DNA of 10,433 nucleotides from Acidimicrobiaceae bacterium (GTDB taxonomy: Bacteria > Actinomycetota > Acidimicrobiia > Acidimicrobiales > MedAcidi-G1). Shown piece after piece: positions 1-5,880 of this stretch. Within the stretch, counting starts at the first letter, position 1. Each line of letters opens with the position of its first letter. The DNA is taken from positions 6,141 to 16,573 of the forward strand of contig PACE01000037.1 in the NCBI GenBank assembly GCA_002699725.1. The letters run 5' to 3'. The notes beneath the pieces were generated by a model. It had not been told where the DNA came from. It did no database searches and saw only the letters and a program-made list of their open reading frames with translations. The position numbers and the translations under genes are program-made.

Positions 1-479
1 CCCAGGGTCCTGGCGGCGTTGAACTGGGTGGAGTTGAGGGTGATGGCGTTCCGAAGCAGGTCCCGGGGCACGCATTCGGCCACGAACGCCTGCCACGTCG
101 GCAGTTGGATGCCGGCGACGCAACCCCTGATGAAGAAGAGGAGCACCCAGCCCCAGGGAGACCGCATTCCGGCCGACCACGCCACCCCCATGAGGAGGGT
201 TGCGAACGCTCCGCAGATGTTCGTGGCCAGGAGCAGCCGACGCCGATCCCGGGTGTCCGAGAGGTATCCGGAAACCGGATTGAGGAGCAGCATCGGCACG
301 AAGTTGGCGAATCCGGTGATCCCCACCCAGGCCGCCGATCCGGTGATCCGGAAGATCACGTAGGCACTGGTGATGTGCAGAATCCAACGTCCGGCGTTGG
401 CGACCAGGCCCCCGGTCCAGAACAGCCGATAGTTCCGAACCCCGAGGGCGGGGAACCTGGCCTGACCGGGGGTGAACAC
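1..479 (-). CDS. MFS transporter (DHA3/MFS_3-like exporter), N-terminal part, cut by window edge
   Basis: Reading the minus strand from a GTG at 479 gives 159 codons that run off the left edge, so only about the first third to half of a ~400-residue transporter is present. The protein opens with ALGVRNYRLFWTGGLVANAG (residues 11-30), which resembles the usual start of MFS_3 exporters. Hydrophobic segments lie near 32-45, 48-67, 82-101 and 108-124. The loop motif A between helices 2 and 3 is GYLSDTRDRRRLLL (71-84). The segment QLPTWQAFVAECVPRD (125-140) followed by LRNAITLNSTQFNAARTLG is typical of this family. The role is inferred to be proton-driven efflux of an unknown small molecule across the cytoplasmic membrane. 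In this frame an upstream TGA lies near 555, and the GTG is the only plausible start close to the conserved N-terminus. A TACTGT box ends 6 nt before the GTG, which suggests leaderless expression. The gene is divergent from the crotonase gene. Confidence 0.88.
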   Translation of the reverse strand, partial: MFTPGQARFPALGVRNYRLFWTGGLVANAGRWILHITSAYVIFRITGSAAWVGITGFANFVPMLLLNPVSGYLSDTRDRRRLLLATNICGAFATLLMGVAWSAGMRSPWGWVLLFFIRGCVAGIQLPTWQAFVAECVPRDLLRNAITLNSTQFNAARTL

Positions 480-485
480 CCGTCG

Positions 486-491
486 ACAGTA
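486..491 (-). promoter_or_regulatory. Possible leaderless -10 box of the MFS gene
   Basis: On the minus strand the hexamer TACTGT is followed by exactly 6 nt and then the GTG start of the transporter gene. This spacing suits a leaderless transcript, which is common in actinobacteria. No convincing Shine-Dalgarno sequence or -35 box is visible, so the call rests on the -10 match and spacing alone. Confidence 0.3.
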
Positions 492-549
492 CGGGCGAAT
501 CTCGACCGGGCGCCCATCGGCCGGGATGCCGGTCGGCCCCCCGCCGTGG

Positions 550-570
550 CAGGCTCATGGCATGAGCCTG
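550..570. promoter_or_regulatory. Perfect 21-bp palindrome over the crotonase start codon (operator or translational hairpin candidate)
   Basis: The left arm CAGGCTCATG (550-559) and right arm CATGAGCCTG (561-570) are exact reverse complements around a single G at 560. The right arm contains the ATG start (562-564) and the next two codons of the crotonase gene. The left arm contains the only SD-like AGG (551-553). As DNA it is an ideal site for a dimeric repressor in the divergent MFS/crotonase region. As RNA it could fold into an 8-bp stem with a UGGCA loop that hides the ribosome binding site. Its function is inference. Confidence 0.5.
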
Positions 571-1335
571 CTCCTGACCGAACGACGGGGCCGCGTGGCG
601 GTCCTCACCTTCAACGACCCCGACCGGCGCAACGCCATCTCCGACGAGATGAACGTGGCACTCGACGAGGCCTTCGACGACCTCGAGGCCGACGAGGACA
701 TCGGGGCAGTCGTGCTCATCGGTGCCGGACGGGCCTTCTGTGCCGGGGCCGTGCTGGACGACCTGCTCGGCGCCGGCGAGAGCGAGGAGCGCAGCAGCGG
801 CGACCTTCCCAGCATCTACCGGGGCTTCCTGCGGGTGGCCCACTCCCCCCTCGCCACGGTCGCCGCCGTCAACGGTGCGGCGGTGGGCGCTGGCATGAAC
901 ATGCTGCTCGCCTGCGACCTCGTCGTCGCCGGCCGCTCGGCGAAGTTCGACACCCGCTTCCTCTCGATCGGACTCCACCCCGGCGGTGGCCACATCTGGC
1001 GGCTCCGGCACCTCACCGACCTTGGCACCACCCGGGCCATGGTGCTGTTCCAGCAGGTGCTCGACGGCGAGGAGGCGGTCCGCCGCGGCCTCGCCTGGGA
1101 GTGCGTCGACGACGAGACGCTCCTCGACGCCGCCGTCGCCTACGCCGAGTTGGCGGCCGCACACCCCCGGGACCTGGTGGCCAGTACCAAGGCGACCATC
1201 TTGGCAGGCCTGGCGATCACCGGATCGGACGAAGCGGTCCAGCTCGAGATCGCCCCGCAGATCCACTCGATGCACCAGCCGGCCTTCCTGGAGATGATCC
1301 GCGCCCTCAAAGAGCGCATCAGCAGCAAGGACTGA
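562..1335 (+). CDS. Enoyl-CoA hydratase/isomerase (crotonase) family protein lacking both catalytic glutamates
   Basis: A 257-residue crotonase-fold protein, the normal length for the family. The oxyanion-hole segments are GRAFCAGAVLDDL (56-68) and VNGAAVGAGMNMLLACD (103-119), followed by FDTRFLSIGLHPGGG (129-143). Aligned by eye with rat mitochondrial enoyl-CoA hydratase, the first catalytic Glu (Glu144) is Asn113 and the second (Glu164) is Phe133. Ordinary water addition to enoyl-CoA is therefore doubtful, while acyl-CoA binding is likely kept. Possible roles are isomerase, thioesterase-like or other crotonase chemistry. The ATG at 562 is chosen because the conserved N-terminal strand starts right after it. 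An in-frame GTG at 472 would add 30 residues of low-complexity sequence unlike the family. The gene is divergent from the MFS transporter and convergent with the acetyltransferase. Confidence 0.9.
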   Translation: MSLLLTERRGRVAVLTFNDPDRRNAISDEMNVALDEAFDDLEADEDIGAVVLIGAGRAFCAGAVLDDLLGAGESEERSSGDLPSIYRGFLRVAHSPLATVAAVNGAAVGAGMNMLLACDLVVAGRSAKFDTRFLSIGLHPGGGHIWRLRHLTDLGTTRAMVLFQQVLDGEEAVRRGLAWECVDDETLLDAAVAYAELAAAHPRDLVASTKATILAGLAITGSDEAVQLEIAPQIHSMHQPAFLEMIRALKERISSKD

Positions 1336-1358
1336 GGCCTCGCGTCCGGCGTCAGTCC
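1329..1358. terminator. Inverted repeat between convergent genes, possible bidirectional terminator
   Basis: GGACTGA (1329-1335) and TCAGTCC (1352-1358) are perfect complements separated by 16 GC-rich bases. Each arm carries the TGA stop of one of the two convergent genes, because both end in a GAC-TGA. There is no T tract on either side, so it is not a classical intrinsic terminator. A GC-rich stem could still slow polymerase from both directions. The symmetry may simply be chance from matching last codons. Confidence 0.3.
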
Positions 1359-1951
1359 AGCCACTCGCGACACAGGACGTCGGCCCGGTCCGCCCACTCC
1401 TCGGCCGTAAGGGCGAATCGGAGGTGGTCCTCCCAGACGCCGTCGATCTCGAGGTAACGCTCGGCAAGGCCCTCGCAGCGCAGGTCCAACTTCTCGACCA
1501 CACGGCGGGATCGGCCGTTGAAGGGCACGATCGACACCTGAAGGCGGTGCAGGCCGATGTCCTCGAATGCGAACCGGGCGACGACCACGAGAGCCTCGGG
1601 CACATAGCCGTTGCCCGCCCGGGCCTCGTCGATCCAGTAGCCGACGTGGGCGTTCTGGAACGCACCACGGATCACGTTCGAAAGGTTGATCTCGCCTACC
1701 AACCGGTCGTCGACGATGATCGCGAATCTGTAGCCGGTGCCGAGTTGGCGCTCACGCCGCCCGGAGGCGCAGCGGGCGGCGAATGCCTTGCGGTCCCGGG
1801 CGGGATCGGCCTGGCTCGGCGGCCGGCGGGGCTCCCAGGCATTCAACCAGTCGCTGTTGCGATGCCGGACCTCCTGCCAGACAGCGAAGTCGTCGACCGC
1901 GAGGGGACGCAGGATCACCCGGCGACCACGCAGGAGCGGCGAATCGTCCAT
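1352..1951 (-). CDS. RimJ/RimL-type GNAT N-acetyltransferase
   Basis: A 199-residue GNAT-fold enzyme, close to the 194 residues of E. coli RimJ. RimJ-like blocks appear in order: RLAV-type N-terminal strand (VILRPLAVDDF, 12-22), an LNAWEP motif (36-41), the distinctive INLSNVIRGAFQNAHVGYWI (88-107), and the acetyl-CoA pyrophosphate loop as RAGNGY (111-116). The C-terminal EIDGVWEDHLRFALTAEEW (168-186) matches the RimJ ending. The expected reaction is transfer of acetyl from acetyl-CoA to the N-terminal alanine of a ribosomal protein (S5 for RimJ); other GNAT substrates are possible. The ATG at 1951 is chosen because the N-terminal strand follows it directly; the frame stays open upstream, but only as a shadow of the aminotransferase gene. 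It lies 62 bp after the aminotransferase stop in the same direction and may share its transcript. Confidence 0.87.
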   Translation of the reverse strand: MDDSPLLRGRRVILRPLAVDDFAVWQEVRHRNSDWLNAWEPRRPPSQADPARDRKAFAARCASGRRERQLGTGYRFAIIVDDRLVGEINLSNVIRGAFQNAHVGYWIDEARAGNGYVPEALVVVARFAFEDIGLHRLQVSIVPFNGRSRRVVEKLDLRCEGLAERYLEIDGVWEDHLRFALTAEEWADRADVLCREWLD

Positions 1952-2013
1952 GGTGCAATGATCCCCGCCGGAACGGGCGCCCGACCAGCCCGGGAGGGCC
2001 CCGGAACGGCGGA

Positions 2014-3108
2014 TCAGTCCAGGATCTCGCCGAGGGCGCCGAGGAGGAGGGTGACGTTGCGCAGTCGTGCGGTGTGGCCCATGCAGCCGATGCGCCACAC
2101 CTGGCCGGCGACCGGTCCGAGGCCTCCCCCGATTTCGATGCTGTAACGGTCGAGCAGGAGGCGACGAACTCCGGCCTCGTCCAGGCCTTTGGGGAGGCGG
2201 CCCTCGGGGACCCGCACCGACGTGAGTTCGGGGAGGCGGTGGCCCTCCTGGGCGAACAACTCGAATCCCATCTTCTGGAGTCCCTCCTGGAGTCGGTCGC
2301 CGCAGGCCTGGTGACGGGCCTGAGCGTTCTCGAGGCCCTCGTCCAGGATCACGCCGAGGCCGGCGTGTAGCCCGTAGACCATCGAGATGGGCGCCGTGTG
2401 GTGGTAGGAGCGGGCACCACCACTGGTCACATACCCGGCGATCATGGTCAGGTCCAGGTACCAGGACTGGTTGCGCTCGACGAAGCCGTCGATGGCCCGC
2501 GGGGACACGGTGACCGGCGAGAGGCCCGGCGGCACGCCGATGCACTTCTGGGTGCCGCTGTAGGCGAGGTCCACGCCCCATTCGTCGACCTCGAGTGGGA
2601 TGCCGGCCAGCGAGGTGACGCAGTCGACCAGGAACAGGGAGTCGCCCTTGCCGGCACCGATCTCGACGAGGTCGTTGCGCACGCCGGTCGAGGTTTCGGC
2701 GTGGACGATGGCGATGACCTTCGGGCTCGGGTGGGCGTCGAGCATGCGCTGTGGCTCAATGGCTTGTCCCCACTCGGCGTCGACGCGCACTACCTCGGCG
2801 CCGAGGCGGCTTGCGACGTCGCACATGCGCTCGCCGAACACACCGTTCACGCCGACCACGACTACGTCGCCGGGGGCGAGCACGTTGCAGAAGGTGGCCT
2901 CCATGCCGGCCGATCCGGTTGCCGACAGAGGGAAGGTCAGGGGGTTGTCGGTCCTGAAGACGGCCCGGAGGCGCTCGTTGGTCTCATCGAGGAGTGCGAC
3001 GAACTCGGGGTCGAGGTGGCCGAGCACGGGTCGTCCGAAGGCCTCGATGACCTCGGGGTACGGGTTGCCGGGGCCGGGGCCCATCAACAGGCGGTCACTG
3101 TGTCCCAT
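2014..3108 (-). CDS. sga: Alanine/serine-glyoxylate aminotransferase (class V, PLP)
   Basis: A 364-residue class V PLP aminotransferase of the AGXT/SgaA type, with family-typical length. Hallmarks are MGPGPGNPYPEV (9-20), RPVLGHLDPEF (26-36), ATGSAGMEA (63-71), HAETSTG (136-142), the PLP-phosphate/ring region VDCVTS (161-166) with Asp162, the Schiff-base Lys188 in YSGTQKC, LSPVTVS, YHHTAP (235-240), and the substrate carboxylate Arg339 in WRIGCMGH. The expected reaction is glyoxylate + L-serine (or L-alanine) to glycine + hydroxypyruvate (or pyruvate). With malyl-CoA lyase nearby making glyoxylate, serine-glyoxylate transamination of the serine cycle is the favoured role. The sequence alone does not separate serine from alanine donors, nor from ureidoglycine-glyoxylate aminotransferase (PucG) of purine breakdown. 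The ATG at 3108 has no clear SD; a TATGAT box lies 8 nt upstream. The gene is separated from the Ppx gene by 96 bp and has its own likely promoter. Confidence 0.9.
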   Translation of the reverse strand: MGHSDRLLMGPGPGNPYPEVIEAFGRPVLGHLDPEFVALLDETNERLRAVFRTDNPLTFPLSATGSAGMEATFCNVLAPGDVVVVGVNGVFGERMCDVASRLGAEVVRVDAEWGQAIEPQRMLDAHPSPKVIAIVHAETSTGVRNDLVEIGAGKGDSLFLVDCVTSLAGIPLEVDEWGVDLAYSGTQKCIGVPPGLSPVTVSPRAIDGFVERNQSWYLDLTMIAGYVTSGGARSYHHTAPISMVYGLHAGLGVILDEGLENAQARHQACGDRLQEGLQKMGFELFAQEGHRLPELTSVRVPEGRLPKGLDEAGVRRLLLDRYSIEIGGGLGPVAGQVWRIGCMGHTARLRNVTLLLGALGEILD

Positions 3109-3116
3109 GTGGGCGA

Positions 3117-3122
3117 ATCATA
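3117..3122 (-). promoter_or_regulatory. -10 box (TATGAT) of the aminotransferase gene
   Basis: The minus-strand hexamer TATGAT matches the -10 consensus at five of six positions and is preceded by GC. It is followed by 8 nt and then the ATG at 3108, so the transcript would have almost no leader, consistent with the missing Shine-Dalgarno sequence. No clear -35 is present; the repeat at 3125-3155 occupies that region instead, which suggests activator dependence. Confidence 0.45.
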
Positions 3123-3124
3123 GC

Positions 3125-3155
3125 AGAATCTTTCCCCACAGTAGAGAATCTTTCC
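3125..3155. repeat. Two 11-bp direct repeats in the aminotransferase promoter, operator candidate
   Basis: AGAATCTTTCC occurs exactly at 3125-3135 and again at 3145-3155, a period of 20 bp or about two helical turns. The core GAATC occurs a third time at 3115-3119, 11 bp from the first copy, overlapping the -10 box. All three therefore face the same side of the DNA. The spacing and the position in the -35 region suggest tandem binding by a transcription factor controlling the aminotransferase gene. In methylotrophs the serine-cycle regulator is the LysR-type QscR; no link to that family can be shown here. Confidence 0.5.
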
Positions 3156-3204
3156 GGTGACGAAACTCCCGTCGAGCCATGCCCGCCCCGGGACCGGCCC
3201 GCCG

Positions 3205-4581
3205 TCAACTCGCCAGTTGTGAGGCGACTAGCCCGTCGAGGATGTCGGCCTCCGAGACGAGGCACTCGTCGAACCCCAACTGGCGCATCACCTTGACCAG
3301 CACGCACAGGCCGCCCACGATCACGTCGGCGCGGGCCTCCTCCATTCCAGGATTCTCCAGACGCTGCTCCCGGGTCTCGGTGGCCAGCGTCCGGAACACG
3401 TCCTCGACCGCCTCCCTGATGAGCCGGAAGTGGTGGATTCGGTCCCGGTCGTACTCGGCCAGCCCCTGCTCCACAGCAGCCACACACGACACGGTGCCGG
3501 CCAGGCCGACGAGCGTCCGCGCCTCCGCCACCGACGGGACCTCACGGCGCACGTCGTCGACGTGCCCCTCGACGATCGAGAGACAGGCAAGCAGCTCCTC
3601 GGGGAGCGGAGGATCGGTCTCGATCCACTGCTCGGTCAACCGCACGCAGCCGATGTCGCACGACAGGACCCCCTCTACCTCGGTCGTCCCCACAACGAAC
3701 TCGGTCGAACCTCCCCCGATGTCGAGGACCAGGAACGGCCCGTCGTCCGGGTCGAGATCGGCGGTGGCCCCGGCGAACGAGAGCCGCCCCTCCTCGACGC
3801 CCCCAAGCATCTCGGGTCGAACCCCGAGGGCCGCCTCCGCGGCATCGAAGAACTCGTTCCGGTTGGCCGCATCCCGGGCTGCGGACGTGGCCGTTACACG
3901 CACCCGGGTGACGCCGTGCCTGTCCAACACCTCGCGGAACTCGACCAGGACGGCGACCACCCGGTCGATGGCCTCCGAGGCGAGTCGGCCGGTGGCGTCG
4001 ACGCCCTCCCCCAACCGGGTGATCCGCATCAGCCGCTCGACCGTCCTCTCACCGTCGCCAATGAGGAGCCTCGTCGAGTTGGTCCCGCAATCGACGGCGG
4101 CCACGAGTTCAGGCTCATCGGGTTCCCCTCGCACCCCATCCTCCGCGAGCTGCTCCCCCACCCAGCGCCCTACCGGATCGTCACCGCCCGCCAGGTGCCA
4201 GGCATAGTGAGCGTGGAGGCACTTGACGCCCTGACGCGTGCCACCCACCCCGCCACTCGGGCGGGGGCCCTCATGGCCGGCCGGGATCGCTGCGTCGCGC
4301 TCAAATGCGTACCGCTCGTGGGCGGCGGCCAGCGCCGCTGCGTCAACGGCAGCCTCTGCGGCCCGAACGCCGCCTGCAGACTCGAGCGTGCCGATCCGCA
4401 CCCGCAGGTCGGCGCCGACCAGCCAGTACCGGGTGGGCATGGGACGGCCGTCGTCCAGGAGCGGGTGGTTCAGGATAACGATCGGCTGTCCGTCGGGATC
4501 GCGAACGGCGACCTCGAAGGCGCCCAACGGGGGACGTCCGAGGAGGCCCTCAACCAGTGCCCGTTCGTCGTCGCTGGGCAC
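3205..4581 (-). CDS. ppx: DUF501 - Ppx/GppA phosphatase fusion protein
   Basis: One 458-residue reading frame carries two domains that are usually separate adjacent genes in actinobacteria (Rv1025-Rv1026 in Mycobacterium). Residues 1-~145 are DUF501: RPP (16-18), PLLDDGRPMPTRYWL (40-54) and GVKCLHAHYAWHLAGG (118-133). Residues ~159-458 are an exopolyphosphatase/guanosine pentaphosphatase of the ASKHA fold: phosphate-1 loop VDCGTNSTRLL (163-173), RVTATSAARDAANRNEF (228-244), GVEEGRL (261-267), phosphate-2 loop LDIGGGSTEF (286-295), and GLAGTVS (359-365). The likely reaction is hydrolysis of polyphosphate ends or pppGpp; the DUF501 role is unknown. The start is a GTG at 4581 with GGAG just upstream, 13 bp after the coxG stop. 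An internal GTG at 4134 (residue 150), 5 nt after a GGAGG, could start a stand-alone 309-residue Ppx. The gene ends the molybdenum-hydroxylase maturation operon. Confidence 0.88.
   Translation of the reverse strand: MPSDDERALVEGLLGRPPLGAFEVAVRDPDGQPIVILNHPLLDDGRPMPTRYWLVGADLRVRIGTLESAGGVRAAEAAVDAAALAAAHERYAFERDAAIPAGHEGPRPSGGVGGTRQGVKCLHAHYAWHLAGGDDPVGRWVGEQLAEDGVRGEPDEPELVAAVDCGTNSTRLLIGDGERTVERLMRITRLGEGVDATGRLASEAIDRVVAVLVEFREVLDRHGVTRVRVTATSAARDAANRNEFFDAAEAALGVRPEMLGGVEEGRLSFAGATADLDPDDGPFLVLDIGGGSTEFVVGTTEVEGVLSCDIGCVRLTEQWIETDPPLPEELLACLSIVEGHVDDVRREVPSVAEARTLVGLAGTVSCVAAVEQGLAEYDRDRIHHFRLIREAVEDVFRTLATETREQRLENPGMEEARADVIVGGLCVLVKVMRQLGFDECLVSEADILDGLVASQLAS
4134..4146 (-). promoter_or_regulatory. 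Internal ribosome binding site and GTG between DUF501 and Ppx domains
   Basis: On the minus strand a perfect GGAGG is followed by 5 nt and an in-frame GTG at 4134. This GTG sits exactly in the linker between the DUF501 and Ppx domains. Initiation here would give a Ppx of 309 residues, the usual length of stand-alone family members. The site could be a relic of two separate genes or an active second start. Confidence 0.4.
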
Positions 4582-4594
4582 GGCTCCCGGCTCC

Positions 4595-5248
4595 CTAGAC
4601 GAGGACGATGATCACAACCACCAGCACGACGACCGCCACGGCCACCGGCAGCAGCCGCTTGAGGACCGGCGTTCCGGCGGCGCCGAGCAGGTCGACCGCG
4701 GCGGCCTCCGGAGCGTCAATGACGCGTACCTGCTCCTCCGCCTGTCCTGGGAGGGAAACTTCCGCGGATGCTGGCCCATCTACTGCCGGATCGGAATCGG
4801 GCGGGACCTGGGCGAGGAGTTCGCTGAGGTTGTCGGCGAACTGGCACATCAACTTCTTCGACACGTCGGCCATCACGCCGCGGCCGAACTGGGCCACCTT
4901 GCCGGTCACCTTCAGGTCGGTGGTGACCGTGACCAGCGTGCCGGTGGCGGTCGGGGCCATCTCGGCGGTGATGTCCGCTGCGGCGTTGCCCGTACCACGG
5001 GTGTCGCGTCCCTCCGCCCGCAGGACCGCCCGGTACCCGGAATCGTCCTTCTCGACGAAGCTGGCCGCTCCCTTGTACTGGGCGGTGATGGGACCCACCT
5101 TGACCTTCACCACGCCCCGATACTCGTCGCCCTCGACCTCCTGAAGTTGGGCGCCCGGCAGGCACGGGGCGATGCGCTCCACGTCCGTCAGGACCGACCA
5201 GACCACATCGAGCGGGGCGTCCACCTCGAATTCGTTGATCAGCTCCAT
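4595..5248 (-). CDS. coxG: CoxG-like SRPBCC protein with C-terminal membrane anchor
   Basis: A 217-residue protein with a START-like SRPBCC domain over about residues 1-150. The opening MELINEFEVDAPLDVVWSVL, then DVERIAPCLPGAQL (22-35) and VKVKVGPITAQYKGAASF (47-64), are characteristic of the carbon monoxide dehydrogenase subunit G (CoxG) family. A variable linker (150-195) leads to a transmembrane helix PVAVAVVVLVVVIIVLV (201-217) at the very C-terminus, which would tail-anchor the protein with the SRPBCC domain in the cytoplasm. In Oligotropha carboxidovorans CoxG is linked to recruitment of CO dehydrogenase to the membrane; related proteins accompany other molybdenum hydroxylases. The ATG at 5248 has AGGTG upstream and lies 5 bp after the mocA stop; a start at 5311 would overlap mocA and add nothing conserved. 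The enzyme it would serve is not in the window. Confidence 0.88.
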   Translation of the reverse strand: MELINEFEVDAPLDVVWSVLTDVERIAPCLPGAQLQEVEGDEYRGVVKVKVGPITAQYKGAASFVEKDDSGYRAVLRAEGRDTRGTGNAAADITAEMAPTATGTLVTVTTDLKVTGKVAQFGRGVMADVSKKLMCQFADNLSELLAQVPPDSDPAVDGPASAEVSLPGQAEEQVRVIDAPEAAAVDLLGAAGTPVLKRLLPVAVAVVVLVVVIIVLV

Positions 5249-5253
5249 TGCAC

Positions 5254-5859
5254 CTAGTCCTCCACCTGGTGTTCGCCGATCGATCGGTGGTCGGCCGGCG
5301 AACAGTTCCATGCCCGCAGGTCGTCGACCGTGTCGATGTCAGTGGGCTCGCCGTCGCACGCTACTTCCACCGTCTCCAATGCCCTCCAGCGCAACAGGGG
5401 TCGGGCACCCTCGTCCCCGGTCACTGGGAGTTCATCCCAGAGTCGGGCTGCGACCTTGACGGGCGGGCGCTGACTGCCGCCGAACGTGGCGCAGACGAGG
5501 TCACCGGGCATTTCGGCAACCCTCCGCCACGCCGCTGCCGGCACCCCGGGCGTGTCCGCCAGGCCGACGACCATCGCCTCGTGGCCTGTCGCTCGGCAGT
5601 GCGAAACCGCCAGCTGCAGCGAGGCCGCCTGGCCGGCGTCCCAGTCTGGGTTGTGGACGATGGTCGCCGCCGCCGGAAGCACGCCCGAGAGGTCGGCGGC
5701 GCCCGTAACGACCACGAGTTCGTCGAGCCCGGCCGCCTCCGCTGCGTCAATCGCATGGGCGGCCAGCGGACGGCCGTCGAGGTCGGCCAGGAGCTTGTGG
5801 CCCTCGCCGTCCCAGCGGGTGCCCCCACCGGCGGCCAGCACGACGGCTGCAATCCTCAC
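5254..5859 (-). CDS. mocA: MocA-like molybdenum cofactor cytidylyltransferase (MobA-like NTP transferase)
   Basis: A 201-residue nucleotidyltransferase of the MobA/MocA family, normal length. The nucleotide-binding signature is VLAAGGGTRWDGEGHKLL (7-24), followed by NPDWDAGQAASL (70-81) and the metal-binding LADTPGV (100-106). GDEGARPLL (148-156) and PTDIDTVDDL (172-181) form the C-terminal family blocks. The expected reaction is CTP + molybdopterin-Mo to the cytidine dinucleotide cofactor (MCD) used by CO dehydrogenase/xanthine dehydrogenase-type enzymes in bacteria. GTP transfer for MGD or another sugar/coenzyme substrate cannot be excluded from sequence, but linkage with XdhC and CoxG favours MocA. 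Translation starts at a GTG (5859), 21 bp after the XdhC stop, with a poor SD; the conserved N-terminal strand begins immediately, so no other start fits. Confidence 0.85.
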   Translation of the reverse strand: MRIAAVVLAAGGGTRWDGEGHKLLADLDGRPLAAHAIDAAEAAGLDELVVVTGAADLSGVLPAAATIVHNPDWDAGQAASLQLAVSHCRATGHEAMVVGLADTPGVPAAAWRRVAEMPGDLVCATFGGSQRPPVKVAARLWDELPVTGDEGARPLLRWRALETVEVACDGEPTDIDTVDDLRAWNCSPADHRSIGEHQVED

Positions 5860-5880
5860 GTCAGCGCCATATCTGGTCGA

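Noticed and set aside
105..1457. Long plus-strand open frame of 450 codons overlapping the crotonase gene
   Set aside because: Its product is an Arg/Pro/Gly-rich low-complexity sequence, typical of an out-of-frame shadow in GC-rich DNA, and it covers a clearly homologous crotonase frame and the antisense MFS gene.
1952..2581. Upstream extension of the acetyltransferase frame on the minus strand
   Set aside because: The extension is antisense-free but lies in another frame of the aminotransferase gene and reads as low-complexity Arg/Gly/Pro sequence; the GNAT domain begins right after the ATG at 1951.
3175..3204. GC-rich near-palindrome after the DUF501-Ppx stop as a terminator
   Set aside because: The stem around GGGCCGGTCCC has mismatches and no following T tract, so an intrinsic terminator cannot be supported.
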